Shown: piece after piece, positions 1 through 12,330 of the stretch
Layout: every line of letters starts with the position of its first letter
Numbering within the stretch: the first letter of the stretch is position 1
Assembly: GCF_017591425.1 (NCBI RefSeq)
Contig: NW_024464918.1
Span: 28,238,001 to 28,302,000 of the forward strand
DNA length: 64,000 nucleotides
Reading direction: 5' to 3'
Source of the DNA: Ochotona curzoniae
Lineage: Eukaryota > Chordata > Mammalia > Lagomorpha > Ochotonidae
Translations under genes and position numbers: made by a program
The notes under the pieces: generated by a model
The model's database searches: none
What the model was told of the DNA's origin: nothing
The model's input: the letters and a program-made list of their open reading frames with translations, nothing else

Positions 1-94
1 TGTATTTCTCCTTCACCTAAATCATATATCATTCTCCATATTTTTTGCTCATTGTTTTATCTGTCTAAGACTGAGAAAGAGACAAGAAGAAATT

Positions 95-332
95 ATTTCT
101 CAGAAACTCACAGCTGCCATGGCTGAGTCTGGCCAGAACCCATAGCCCTGAACTGGACCTTGGTCTCCCACTTGAGTGGAAGGGAACCAAGTACCTGAGC
201 CATCCCTTGCCTTGCAGGGTACACTTAGCAAGAAGCTGAAATCACAAGTGTGATGAAAACTTGGACACAGGCACTCTGATAAGGGGGTGGAAGTGTCAGA
301 CAGTGAGGGAACCACCAGGCCAAATTCTTGCC
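95..332 (-). mobile_element. CSINE, older subfamily
   Basis: Read on the minus strand, this follows the lagomorph C-repeat body. On the given strand the landmarks are 'cagctgccatggctgag', 'ggtctcccacttgagtgg', 'caagtacctgagccatc', 'agcaagaagctgaaatc', then 'ggcactctgataaggg' near the tRNA-like head. Divergence is high and no target duplication is visible. Confidence 0.6.
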
Positions 333-1194
333 CTTCATTGCTTTTTAATTTTGTTATCTTTTTCTGTCATTTTTTTTAAGATAAAGCACCTTGGTGTTAT
401 TTCATCCATGAATCCCTTTATATAAATGTGGAACACTGGTAATATTCTTTTCTACAACCACACTGATGTTTTGAAATTTTTCTTGTATCTCTTTCAAGTA
501 TTACAAAGATCCAGGTTAGAGGTATTCAGACTGAGATCAACTTTTTCACAGAGAAGTCACTGTGTTTGTATGCTTCTATGTCAGTCCTTACCTCCCTGAG
601 TTTTTCATCATTAGCATGCTCTAGGACACACCCCAAGCCCACCCTGCTTGTCAGTCATCTGCTTTCATCTTTGCTACATTTTCCCCATTTGTTGCCTTTG
701 AACCTCTGTGAGCTGACAGAAAGAACTGGCACTTTCTCAGCACAGAGATTATACACAGAATTTCTGTCCTAACAGATGCACTTTGAGTTTTGAGGTTATA
801 GTACTTGTTCTACTTTGCTTCCTTAATTTGTGTATGTCTAGTTATAATTAATGAAAAGAGATTCCTTTTTCCTACATTTTAAATTCAAGCCATCCTTTGA
901 GTTTGAGTACCTTCTATCTTTCAAGCCGGTGGCCTGCAAGTTTAACATCTTGGCTTTCTGTTGGCTGAAGAGCACCACGTAGGAGGAGACCTCCATGGAA
1001 AATGAAAATAACAGGGAAGTTTGGAACCTGGACATGGCTTTTCATGTTAGACATATCCCATGAGCTACTCAAAGGGCCCTTATATTAGCATTCTGTGATT
1101 TGTTGGACACAAAGGCAGATTGAAATAAATAACTTGGCTCAAAAAGAGATTTAGTTTGAAAGATGTAAAAATACCAATTAGAGAAATTACGCTT

Positions 1195-1320
1195 TAGTCT
1201 AATCCTCATAGCAGCCTTAGGAAGCAGGCATAATTATCCGCATTTGATCTGTGAGAAAACCAAGGCCAATATGAAAAATTAAATCCTAACCCAGAGGGCA
1301 AGTCGCTCTCTGCTAACCTC
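1195..1320 (-). mobile_element. MIR fragment
   Basis: 'aatcctcatagcagcc', 'ggcataattatccgcattt' and 'gatctgtgagaaaaccaaggc' follow the reverse complement of the MIR 3' half, which in sense reads as splice-like 'cctcagtttcctcatctgtaaa'. An old, shared mammalian SINE. Confidence 0.6.
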
Positions 1321-2019
1321 ACGAATGTGTTTCTTGGTGGGGTGGGATGGAGATCTTTCAGGGGCAAGGTGCATGGAAGCTTTAGTGCTTGCTGGTGGAC
1401 TAGGACTAGGAAGTCCGGATTGAAAATGACCACGGATGTCTAGGGTGATTGGGAATGGAATTGTGAATCTAAACCTTGAGTCAATGAAGCTGCTTCACGC
1501 AGTGCTTTTCTGAGTCAGATCACTTGAGTGGAATTAGGGTTTATATAAAACCAACAGAGTAAGTGGGCAAAGTCCTAGTTACAGTGCTGTGCATCTGACT
1601 CAGAACACAAAGTCACTATTTTTTTTTAAAAAAAGGATAATGAAATTTAAAAGCAGAATGGGAACTACAAACTAAGTTCTTAAAACACTGTTGGGGGAAT
1701 GCATATCATTGAAAAGATCAATAGGGAAGTTTAGTGGAAGACGTAAAAAAAACTTGGAGGCTTTTGAAAATAGTTTAGAAATATAGTTTAGTATTTTCTG
1801 AATGATTTTTACCAATTTATGTTATTAGTTTTTCCATAATGGAAACATGCTGGAGAAATGTGAAGTTCATCTGGTTATTTCCAACATCCTGTTACTAAAC
1901 CTTTCTCAGAGACCGTGGAAGGCTTGGATTGCCTCAGCCCTGGTTGTAAATTGATACCCCACTGGCTAGGCAGCCTGACGGATCTGTATTGCCTTCAGGT
2001 TACTGAGGCTTCCATTGTC

Positions 2020-2385
2020 CTATTGCTTACAATAAATTCCAAAAGCTGATGGTTTGAAACAATAGCGCTAACCATCTATTATCCATCTTGGTTTCTTGGA
2101 TTACAGTTAGGAGCCTCCAGCATTAGGCTCTGGGATTATCTGTTGCCTCGCTCCCTCACAGATCTGGGGGTGGAAGCCTGCTGTGACTGTCGGAATATCC
2201 ACTTGGGATGCTTGGAGCCTGGGCTTTTCTTACAACATGATGGTTGAGTTCCAAGAGCAAGTGGCTCACGTTAGTGGTTGAGCCAAGCTGAAGTCATTTG
2301 CCTTTTATATCCAAGCCTCAGAAGTAAGACAGCCTCATTTCCTCCAAATTCCATTGGTGGAAACAGTTGCAAAAGGCCACACAAG
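2020..2385. mobile_element. Old placental interspersed repeat, family not assigned
   Basis: The series 'gatggtttgaaacaatag', 'gattacagttaggagcctcc', 'ttacaacatgatggttgag', 'gttccaagagcaagtg' and 'attccattggtggaaacag' reads like a diverged copy of a widespread mammalian LTR or DNA repeat that I recognise but cannot name with certainty. No terminal repeats are visible. Confidence 0.45.
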
Positions 2386-3207
2386 TTATAGGGAGAAAGA
2401 CACATAAACATCTTATTTCTCTGGAGAATTTCCAGGGTCACATTTTAATAGGAGTGTGTAAGGATGTTTGTGTGCACACACTTGAGAGAGACTGTGTGTG
2501 TCTGTGAGCTGGTGTGTGAGTACATGTGTATGTGAGCGAGAAACACCTCCAAGCCTCGCAGTTACAATCTGCTGTCCCATCTGAGGGCTCTAAAAATTGC
2601 CACCTCCTGGCAAGCCAGGTGGGAAGCCATGAGTCACCTTTGTTTCCTGCAGTGGAGCCAAGTCACCAGAGGAGATTGTATGTCTCTTCTGTGTTTGGCA
2701 GTTTTCATACTGAGACACTGGGCTTTGTGAGGCATGACTGGGCAGACCTGGAAGTAAAACAACCATGTTAACACTCAGACAGCTCTGTTGAAATGGGCCT
2801 CACCATTATCAGTGCATCTCATGGGAGTTGGGCATATTGGACTGCCAACACTAAGCTTTGTTACCTGGCACAAGGACATTTTGGGAGGTTTGTCTGATGC
2901 TGTGTTTGAATGGAAACTCACCATGCAGTTTTAGGAGCCCATACTGCAGGCTCTTTTCAAGGTGCACAGTTCTGTGCTGGTTATAATCAGTCAGGTACTT
3001 GACCCAGAATGTGGCCAAGTTTTGAAGAATTGCTGACTTCTTGTTTGTTCAACAATGATTAGATATCCATGTGGAGCACACACAGTGCAGCACCATTAAA
3101 GTGCAAAGGTAAACAAGGTCCCTTTGCCCAGTATCATGTTTGTCAAAGAAGTAGAGGTAGGCTGTTCTTCAGAGTAAGAAATGCCATGATGAAATATGAA
3201 AGAGGGA

Positions 3208-3450
3208 CTGGCATTGTGCATGTGGTGAGGTAGCAGAATCTAGCTGCAGTACTGAGGTGCTCTGAAACTCCTGTGAGAGGCTGCGATGAAATTCCTGGCT
3301 CCTGGCTTTGGCTTGGCCCAGACCTCACTGTTGGGGCCATTGGGAGTGAGCCAACAGATGGAAGACCTGTTTATCTCTCTGTCTCTCTGTTTGTTGTCCT
3401 GCTTTTCAACTAAATATGTAAGTAAGTAAATCTTTATTAAAAAAAAAAAC
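3208..3450 (+). mobile_element. CSINE flanked by 11-bp target duplication
   Basis: Shortened CSINE ending in 'aagtaagtaaatctttatt' plus an A tract. The direct repeat TGAAAGAGGGA occurs at 3197-3207 and again at 3456-3466 and brackets the element. The middle is deleted relative to other copies. Landmarks: 'ctggctcctggctttggc', 'gagccaacagatggaag'. Confidence 0.8.
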
Positions 3451-3544
3451 AAGAGTGAAAGAGGGATCTTCCAAGTAGAAGGAAAACATGTGAAAATAAC
3501 AGAATTACAGAATCACGTGGCAAGTGATTGGAGTTGCTTGCAAG

Positions 3545-4190
3545 GCAACCACCTCCCTTACCCAACCTGAGCCAACTGCAGTCCAAACATGTTAAATAGA
3601 AAATTCTAGAAATAGACAACTCTTAAGTTTTGGGTCATGTGCTGTTCTGGATAGCGTGATGAAATCTCGCACCATTCAGTTTTGTTCTAAGGATGTGTCT
3701 CATTGGTTAGTGAGACACATCCTTAGAACAAAACTGAATGGCATCCTCACACTATGCACACTCTTGCCCATTTTTCCCCTAGGAGTTCTGTATCAATGAT
3801 CACATCAACTCTCATGGAATGGGAGAGCATGTCCAGGTTACGCTTTCAGCATCCAACTGTGTTCCCAAGGATAGAGATGCCAGCCACTCAGATATGCAAA
3901 AAGAAGCTGAAGTGATCCCTTTTGATAAAGATAAAAATTGTTGACTGAATAAAGACGAAAGTAGTATGGTGATATTGCTAAGGTCTCTCTTAACAACAGA
4001 GCTGTCTGTGAGAAATTGTGAAAGAAGAAGAAATTTATACCAATTTTATATTGGATCTCACTCTACGAAGCTTACAGACACAGTGTGTGGTGGGTACATA
4101 GTTCAGATGGAAGAGGCAGTAAAGTTTTGGGTATGGGGCATCCACTGGGGCCTTGGTCCTGTAGCATCCATGATGTAAAGGAGCCATTCA
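3545..4190 (+). mobile_element. Decayed Tigger (pogo/Tc1-mariner) DNA transposon
   Basis: The stretch 'aaattctagaaataga' through 'gatagcgtgatgaaatctcgc' follows the Tigger 5' non-coding region. From about 3895 ('cagatatgcaaaaagaagc' ... 'gagaaattgtgaaag') it follows the start of the transposase gene (CENP-B-like helix-turn-helix part). From about 4136 'ggcatccactggggcc' matches the 3' terminal region. The element is internally deleted, with stop codons and frameshifts, so it is inactive. A 70-bp hairpin interrupts the 5' region. Confidence 0.75.
3672..3741. repeat. Perfect 31-bp inverted repeat, 8-base loop
   Basis: Arm 1 (3672-3702) and arm 2 (3711-3741) are exact reverse complements over 31 bases, separated by TTGGTTAG. 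Weaker symmetry continues outward ('gatagcgtgatg' against 'catcctcacactatg'). It sits inside the Tigger fossil. The left arm plausibly represents the ancestral Tigger sequence and the right arm an inverted duplicate. Confidence 0.95.
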
Positions 4191-5087
4191 TGCATGACAT
4201 GGACAGAAATGAAGGCTTGTTTTTCTGAGTTTAGAGTTCAGGTAACCAGGTCAGACAAAAGGACACCAAAAATTATAAAACTGGGAGTGGGAAAGCATCT
4301 TAGAGGTCATGTAGTTATTCTGTCATTCTCATTCAATGCAGAATAATAAATTGGTTTCTGAAAGTGAAAGGATATCACAGTTGAGTAATAGACTGAAAAA
4401 TTAATTGCTGAGATATTTCTTGCCCCTCTTCTTGAATTTTAAAAGGTATTTAAATGGTATTTGAAGTTAGTTATAGTAAATTTATAGTACTTTTCTGTTC
4501 CACATGCACTGTCTAATTTGATACTGTAGTCGTTTTTTTTATATAAGTATGGAATAGATTTTCAGAATTTAATGAATTTTGAATTCAAGCATAGTTTCAC
4601 AAACATTTGGTGATTTGCGCCATCAGGAATAATCACTGTAATTTTTGACTTCACATCTCACCCTCACACGATGGACTTGGCATCTGTTCAGAAAGAGCAT
4701 GGACCATCCTCCAAAAGATACTTTCCTGTATTATCTGTTCACCTTCCAGTAATCCCATGATACACACGGTGTGGTGGAGCTGCCCAAACTGCTGGACACA
4801 AGGTCGTTTCCATGCTGTTCTGGAAGGGAGGACTTACTGGAACCCAAGCCAGGCCCTTCTGCCTCGCTACATTAGCACTGCTGTTGTTTTCAGTCTGTGA
4901 AAGGTGTTCTCTCAAGAGTGTGTGAGTGTGTATCTTTCTCCCATGGGGAAGGAGGGCTCAGCTGATAATATGGTTTAAAAATCAGTGGACTTGGAGGTGC
5001 TAAATATAAGTAAGCAACTCGTTTCTACCATTGTGATTAATGAAGATAGATTTTCTGATTTCAATGGCATGCATTTTTATTGTGTGT

Positions 5088-5335
5088 TTAAAAACATTTT
5101 ATTTTATATTTTTGAAAGTAGAGTGACAGAAATAGCTTGTTCATCCACTGGTTTACTCCTCAAACGATTGCAGCAGCCTGGGCTTGTCCAGGCCAAAGCC
5201 AGGACATTGGAGATCCATTTGGGTCCTCACTTGGATATCAGAGGGGTAGACCCATGGGCAATCATTCAGTGCTTACCTGGGCACACTACCTGCCAAGTAA
5301 GTGATTAAGGGCTTGTGCCACTGCTCAGAGAAGGG
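5088..5335 (-). mobile_element. CSINE, older subfamily
   Basis: Given-strand landmarks in antisense order: 'cattttattttatatttttg' (tail side), 'ggtttactcctcaaacg', 'ccaggccaaagccagga', 'gggtcctcacttggat', ending with a decayed tRNA-like head. No clear target duplication. Confidence 0.65.
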
Positions 5336-6124
5336 ATGCCAGCATCACATATATTGGCGTAACCCACTGTACTAAAACACGGTCAGTATTTTTCTATTCT
5401 TTCCATTTTTAAATCGGTGGAATGGCAACAGATATCATTAGGCAATAATGTAAAGACAGTTGCTGATAGAATGAAGAACACAGTTTTGTTGTCTGGTCTC
5501 TCTCCCCCCCTCATACTGTGTCTTTATCTGTTTTATGTGGTTTCTATTTCATGATGAATATTACCTGTATTCAGTAATTTTCATGAGTGGTTCAAGCTGG
5601 ACGTATATATATCAAGTACTTGTAAAACACAATATTGATTTCTGGCATCCCTATCATTTGGAAATTTACTTTTTACATGGAGAAATAAAATACAAAAATA
5701 CATGCTTCATAGGGGCATTAAAAACTGTCATAATCTTTAAATGAAATATACACATGAATTTTCAGAATATTAACTGGAACATGCTTCTGTGTTTAAAAGA
5801 ATCCCTAATTCTTGGATTATGTCTCTAAGAATTAGAGATTCTTGTCTCTATCAGTCTATGTAGTCACATTTTTAAGTTATAAGATGGAGGTTTTGTTTTG
5901 CTGTTGTGAATTTAAATAGTTCGCCAGTAAGTGGATCACACAAGTCTGACGAAGTTCTCTCAGCCTCGTATTCAGATTTTCTTTTTCTGTTCCTTACTTC
6001 TTTTTAAAGAGAGTAAGGCAATCAATACTTTTATCTCTGTGCACGCACAGTAGCGTCTGTAGTTTTCTTTCCCTGTTATACTGGTGCGTGTTTCTGGGGA
6101 GAAGCTCTCAGGAGACGGCCTGGA

Positions 6125-6280
6125 TCAACTCAGGATCAGCATCTTGTTCTGCCATCTTCTAGCAGGATCATTGGTTTAAATCACTTGTCTTAACTTCCAT
6201 TTCCTCTTCTGTAAAGTAGGGTTATTGATAAAACCCCCTTGGTTGTGTTAATACAAAAACTGAATGGGTAATCTTTTTGT
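6125..6280 (+). mobile_element. MIR
   Basis: 'tctgccatcttctagcagg', 'ttaaatcacttgtcttaac' and 'tcctcttctgtaaagtagg' follow the MIR core and 3' half in sense orientation. Diverged, ancient. Confidence 0.65.
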
Positions 6281-8214
6281 TGTAAGAGAGAATAAAAATG
6301 TGTGTGTGTTTAAGCTGACTTTCCAGACTTTTTAGCATCTAGTTTGAAGGTCTTGTATGAAGCGTATCTTTTGGCCTGGTTAACCTGTAATGTGTCTCTA
6401 CTTTTTGAGCACGTCTCTGGGCTCCCACTTGCACACTTTGGTAGGTGTCACTTTCTTCAGCTAGAAAGAACATCTTCTACCTCCTTGGTGACTTTCAGGA
6501 TGTAGGACAGTCTCAGGGAACTAGAATTGTTCAGTCTGATTTAAAAAAAAAACATAATACTTACTTGATGGCTACATGTCACACACAGAGGTGAAGGTAA
6601 ATTTAAGGCAATGATGTTTGGACCAACTGTCAAAGGGCCACAAAGCAAAGAGAAGCTGGGTTATTAATATCCATTCAGGAAGGTAACTTATAATCGAGGA
6701 AGGATTTCACTTGTTTGGTTGTCTGAATTACCTGTGTAATGACTTCTTTAGGCCCTGTCAATACAAGTATATGCATCTGGGCTATGTAGATATTGGTTGA
6801 TCTAGTTTTCAAGATGATGGGAATTGTGTATAATTCTTTGATTTTAATTTTTTAAATAGTGAGCCCTTTGATGTGATTGTGAAGTTAAATCCCTAAAAGC
6901 ATTAATATTCCCTGTCTGAGCTTTAGGATGCTATCTGCTCTGAGAGACAGGCTAAAATATCTTTCCAGGGTGAGTTTGTGTTTTCATCTGCACGAGATGT
7001 AAGAACTGCAGTTGCTGTCACAGTTACCACTTCTTATGTAATGCAACAGCTTGAATCTTTGTGTGGGATTCTGGGCATCCATCACTTTAGATATCAAATC
7101 ATCTGGGCAGATAAACTGTGATATCCAAAATGTTGTATAATATTACAGTTTTGCCATTTATCATGATGAAAGTATGGTACCACCCTTCAGTAAATTCTGG
7201 TAGCACGCTTAATTGGATTGAACTCTATATGGTGCCTCCCAAACATTCTACCATAAAGTACACTTGCAGATCTGTGGAATGAGGTGCAGAGCACCTCTAG
7301 GAACAGTCAGAGCGGTTCTGTATAGCTGGCACCTAGGAGTAATTGTTGACTCAACTGACTGTTGATGAAACTTAGTTATGACATGGTATTGTTTAGGACC
7401 AGATGCTTTGTTTTATTATGTGCTGACAGGTAACATATCAACTGATGTAATCCTTTTAATGAAGTATATAAAACATAGTGAATCAGAGTATTTTCATATG
7501 GTGATTTTAAAAGGGTAGGCTTTTAGCAACCAGTAGGACCATAACTTTTTACACTAGTTTCAGTTCAAGAGCAATGTGAAATGTAATTTTTATTTCTTTT
7601 CTTCATGCCTTATCTATTAATGCCTTATTCCCTAGGAGCATGTAGGTTTGTTGCTTAATTTTAGACACTAAACTTCCCATTATAATTAATTGACTTTGAA
7701 TGACTATTGCTTTATAGAAAATTTGAAGTATTTTGTTACCTTTTTTATCATTTTAGTAATAATTCTTCCATTTAGTAGTTTGGATATCAAGGTTTCTAGA
7801 ATAGCTTCAATAATTGAAGGTAATCACATTAATAGATACAAAAACAGATATAATTTTTGTCATTTGTGGTTTGCTTTTTAAGTAGTTAGTTAAATACAAG
7901 TGTATACCCAGAGTCTTAAAAGATGAATTTGTCATTTTCCTGTAAGAATTTTCTTTTTGTCAATGAGTGTCCATGTGTTCCATGTAAATACTGAAAGGAT
8001 TTATGAGTCTGATACCCCTCTGTCAGTGGTAGTCATGTCTAGACAATTTAGCTTTGCATCCAAAATGCACTGTGATTGCATCATTTGAGCAACCTAAGCT
8101 ATTTCCTGTCAGCACGTCACATGCTGTCAGCTCATCTTCATGTTGATGCCCTCATAATCAGCCTATGAAGTTATAGTGAAAGCCTACAAGAAGTTTCAGG
8201 AATTAGATGACTTT

Positions 8215-8515
8215 GCAGCCACCACTGTCATGTGGCAGGTTAAGCCACCAGCTTTAAACCCCACATCCGCTATGGGTGGTGGTTCAAGCCCTGGCTCCCT
8301 CACTTCAGATCCAGCTACGTGATAAGATTCCTAGGAAAGCATTAGAGTGTGGCCTGAGTGCCTGCTCTTCCTCCCACTGGATGGATTCCAGGCTCCTGAC
8401 TTTGGCCTACCCCAGCACTGGCATTTGCAGGCCTCTTGGGATTAACCAGTAGATGGAAGAACTTTGCCTGCTTGTCTGTAACTTTGCTTTCCAAATAAAT
8501 AAATCTTTAAAAAGA
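8215..8515 (+). mobile_element. CSINE, near full length
   Basis: It starts at a tRNA-like head ('ggcaggttaagccaccagc'), continues through 'ggttcaagccctggctcc' (B-box region), 'aggctcctgactttggcc' and 'gattaaccagtagatggaag', and ends 'ccaaataaataaatcttt' plus A-rich tail. Confidence 0.8.
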
Positions 8516-9711
8516 CCAAAATGGCTTTTTAAATCCTGTGTATTAGTATTATTTGGTTTCAATCCCTTCGAATTGGCTGTGGAGATTCAGAAAAGCCATT
8601 TCATGAAGTTTATCTATCACATAACTGAAGCTCTATTTTCTTTTATCTTGTTTTATCTCATTTGTTCATCCCTTGGCCATCGTGGATAATCCATCCTCCA
8701 TCTCCTCCTCCCTCCTATTTCCCCTCCTTTCTGTTGTTGTTGTATTGCAATAGGTACTTAAAGTTTATTTGTGTACTGTCCTGGAAGGGCGTAAGCTAAG
8801 TAGAAGGGGCTTCACCTGAGGCTCATCTGAAACACTTAGAGGAAGAACTACACAATTCTCTTAGGACTGGTGGATGAATTAAGATGGGAAAGGCTTCAGG
8901 TTTTCTGCTTTTCCACACCAAATCATACAAAATAATCATAGAATACCGGCTGTGATTATTGTCTGAATGGAAAGAAACAAACAGAATGGTTCAGTGCTCT
9001 TCACTTGGGATGATGAATAGTCCATTTTCTTGAGCTATTTTGTGTCATAATCGTGCAGGTGTAGCCTAGGCTCAGTCCCTTCCTGAAGCCTGTGATACCT
9101 TTGAAACAATTGCAGGGTTGAACCTTCAAAATGCTTGTTTGGCTTTTTTTTCTTTCTTTTATAGGAATTACTTTCCACTTTACTCTTCTTGATTCTAACA
9201 TAGTGAAATATCCCAGTGTTTTAGAAATTGTGAAGGATAAAAATAGTCAACATCTTTGAATCTGTTGCTGAACTTTAACATAAAAATATTTTATGTACTT
9301 GATTTAAAATTTTAAAACAAGTATTGAAAATATATTTGAAATTCTTTGTATGTGGCAACCTAATTCCTTTATTCTGTCCCTGAATATAAATAAAATACTG
9401 AGTTTGGTGTTAATTTTTATAATGCATTTTAAAACAATTTCTGTATGCATAAATCCATAAATAACATGCATTTGTTTTCTAAATTGAGCATTCTGTATGC
9501 TTTGTATCATATACTTACTGTAGAAAATGATTTTTCATGCAATAGTATACATTCTAGAACTTATTCATAAATTTTTACTGCTGGTGAGTATTACATGATT
9601 AAATATAAATAAAAATCTCTTGTATAGATATACCACAGTTTATTTTTGTATTCGCCTTTTCATTTAGCTATTGCTTTCTAAATTCCTATTATTAAATATT
9701 TTAAAATGGAA
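8516..9711. other. Intron block without gene
   Basis: AT-rich unique sequence with a short CT-rich patch (about 8690-8735). The only repeat I can suggest is the weak L1 piece at 9545-9695. Confidence 0.5.
9545..9695 (-). mobile_element. Possible L1 ORF2 3' fragment
   Basis: 'ctggtgagtattacatgatt' and 'gatataccacagtttattt' resemble the antisense of the L1 segment that usually reads 'gagtagtattcc ... atataccaca'. Short and diverged, so weak. Confidence 0.4.
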
Positions 9712-9996
9712 TCTGCAGCGGTTGGTTGGTGCAGTGACCAAGCACTGCTTGGGATACCCACGTCCCAATTCAGAGTGTGTCAGTTCAATCCTGGCTCCAC
9801 TTCGGATTGAGTATCCTGTTAGTGCACGTCTGGCAGGTAGCAGTTAACAGGGCCCAGCACTGGTGGCAGGTGCGACCCTGCCACCCATGGTGGGGATCTA
9901 GATTGAGAGTTCCTGAGTTCCTGAGTCCTGGCTTCTGCCTAGCCCAGCCTCAGCTCTTGTGGGTATTTGAGAAACGAACAGATAAATGAAAGTTCA

Positions 9997-9998
<2 letters not shown>
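9712..9998 (+). mobile_element. CSINE with tail grown into a TG microsatellite
   Basis: 'ggttggtgcagtgaccaag' (head), 'cagttcaatcctggctcc' (B box), 'cctggcttctgcctagccc' and 'gggtatttgagaaacgaac' follow the older CSINE. The 3' A-rich tail is replaced by the TG repeat. Confidence 0.65.

Positions 9999-9999
<1 letters not shown>

Positions 10000-10031
<32 letters not shown>
10000..10031. repeat. (TG)16 microsatellite
   Basis: Sixteen uninterrupted TG units at the 3' end of the preceding SINE. Likely length-polymorphic. Confidence 0.95.
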
Positions 10032-10034
<3 letters not shown>

Positions 10035-11887
10035 AGTATATCCATGCAGCTTTAAAGGCGAGCATTATGATTTATAGAGCCACATCACAGTTTCTGACTT
10101 GCTGAAAGTTTGTCGAGCTGGGATATGTAGAAGGGTGCTTCCCTCCACACCTGTTTGTCCCCTTCTCCTTATCCTTGTATTCTTTCACATGCTCCTCAGT
10201 ATGTTTCTGTCCTTTTACGTCTCCCTTAGAAACCTCATGCCTGTTACTCCATTGTTACAACAAATCCTTTAGCATGTTAGTGGCCTTTGTTTACACAGAC
10301 TAATCTAGGAGCAGTACGGAGTCTTTCCTGCAGTGAAGTTGGCTTCTGCTCCTGCGATGGCACAGATGCACAGTGCTCACAAGTACACAGTCCATGTCCT
10401 GCACACTTGTGTGCAGTCTTCCTTGTCCTCAAGGGAAGTCTCCTGTTTCCCTGAAGATCTGCGTCATGATTTTCAATCACTTTTGTCAGTTTATCTGCAG
10501 GTTACTTTCATAAGTTTCTGAGAGTATTCTGTCAAATTTCCCTTTACAAATTGATGGCATACTCATCAGAATGTGTATGCTCTCATTGCCAATTATTTTA
10601 TGATTGTATAATAACCCATTCATTTTTATTCATGTCTTTGATATGCACTCTGAGTGTCGGCAGCCCATCTTGCTTTTGATTAGAATTTTCCTCTTTCATC
10701 TTTGAACTTTCTTTAGTCTTTCTGTTCCCTTGTATTTAGGTGTATCTTTTGAAATGAAGTTTTAACCTCTTCAGAAGGTTTAAGCATATCATCCATGACT
10801 TAAGGAAGAGAATAAAGACAGTATTATCTGCTGTTGCTGTAATATGTACAGAATCATACAGTCTTATTTTGTGTTTTCTACTCATTGATTTTTGCAGTGT
10901 TTTCCTTTATTATAGAGTCTTTCATTTTTACTTTCAGTTGGACATTATTTTTCTATGCTATGCTTTTTTTCTCTTGTGGGTTGGAAGGTGTAAAATGCTG
11001 AATCTTTTCTCCATGGGTTGAAATTCAAAACTATGGGATAAGTTAACACATGAAACTGTTTAGATGTTGTATTTGTATTACTGTTTGGGTTACTCCTGTT
11101 ACTCAGATATTAGTTTCTTTCATGAAGTTGAATGTTACCGCATGGGTCAGTGCCAACCCTTCAGACAGAAAACGTTAGTGCGCTTTTAAAATCTCAGTTT
11201 ACCCAGTGGTTTCTTGTTATTTTCTAAGAGAATGATTGCTTTTCTAAATATTGTTAGGAATATTAATGGAGTTATTTTGGAATTTTTTGTCACAGAGCTC
11301 AAAAGCAAATTTACTTGGAGTGACTTGCAGATATTTATTTTGTTGCGTTTAGTGTAATGCTTACAGTTCTGTGAATTTCCCTCTGCTCCATTTCCCTTGT
11401 ATTTTCTTCTCCTAATCTAGTGGACAGTGTCTGGCTTCACCTTGTCTCTGGCCTGGAACACTTCAGTTAGAAACCAGGTCACTGCTGCCAGAGTTGAGCC
11501 AGTCACTCAACTCCCAGACAGATGGATCAATTTCCTCTTTCCAGCTCATAAAACACCATTGACGTCCTATATTTTTAGGTCCAAAGGACCATGTACGTAA
11601 CACTGCTGGGGAGGTTTGGTGCAGAAATTTTTCTTCTTGAGCTGTGAATCTGACTCAGATCCTCAATATAGTTGTAAGTCCTTTTCAATTCTGTCACCCC
11701 GGAGGAGTTGTGTGAACACATAGCCACCATCTGTGAAGCAAGGTCTCACTCGCCACCTCCCATTTCTGTCCACTGACTTCCTGGAATAGAATGCTATTTT
11801 GGAGGCCAACTCTGCTTTTGTTTTGTTTGCTGTTTATATCTGATCAATCACACTTATGTTGGAGTACCATGATGTGGGGTGTCTAAA
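10032..11887. other. Intron block without gene
   Basis: No feature recognised. The sequence is unique-looking, T-rich on this strand (old LINE debris possible around 10540-10760), with only short meaningless open frames. Confidence 0.5.
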
Positions 11888-12203
11888 AGCAGGCATATGG
11901 CATTAGTCCAAATGTTTAAAGCATCAGTTAAGATGCTCAGCTGTCATCTCTGAGTGCTGGGATTGGATACCAGGCTGGGGCTCCTGACTCTGCCTCTTGG
12001 CGAATGCAGATCCTGTGCAAGTTGGACTTCACATATTTGGGTTTCTGCTCCCATGTGGGAGATGTTGGTTAAGTTTCTACTTCCTCATTTCTTCGTGACC
12101 CAACCCAGGTTGGGCATTTGCAGAAGAAAAATCCTTGGATACGAACTCTCTCTTTCATCAATCTGTCCCTTACGTTTCTTTGCTTCTCAAAGAACTAAAT
12201 AAA
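11888..12203 (+). mobile_element. CSINE, older subfamily
   Basis: 'gcatcagttaagatgctc' (head), 'gggattggataccaggc' (B box), 'ttcacatatttgggtttctg', 'acccaacccaggttgggc' and the terminal 'agaactaaataaaatg' match the older C-repeat body. Full length but strongly diverged. Confidence 0.65.
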
Positions 12204-12306
12204 ATGTGTTACTTACACTGCCATTTCCACTAAAATGCTCTGTTTCTTGTTTAACTCAATTTGGATTTATTTTCCATAGTTTTAGCCCAGAGGACCGAGC
12301 TGATAA

Positions 12307-12330
12307 ATATATATATATACATATATATAT
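12307..12330. repeat. (AT)n-rich microsatellite
   Basis: Alternating AT run interrupted by one TAC, followed by GCATGCAT. Confidence 0.85.

Larger units (their letters stand above)
333..3196. other. Intron block without gene
   Basis: Mostly unique AT-rich intron. Besides the MIR and the old repeat listed separately, it holds a TG-rich patch at about 2455-2535 and T/A homopolymers around 1619-1634. The short open frames here have no recognisable product. Confidence 0.6.
4191..8214. other. Intron block, mostly unique
   Basis: AT-rich intron containing one CSINE and one MIR (listed). Around 4290-4390 there is faint resemblance to an old MIR-like repeat. The longest open frame here, 4985-5308, runs through the CSINE and is not coding. 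Confidence 0.6.

Noticed and set aside
9712..9800. tRNA-like A/B-box sequence at the heads of several repeats
   Set aside because: These are the tRNA-derived 5' ends of CSINEs, not tRNA genes; no intact cloverleaf was found.
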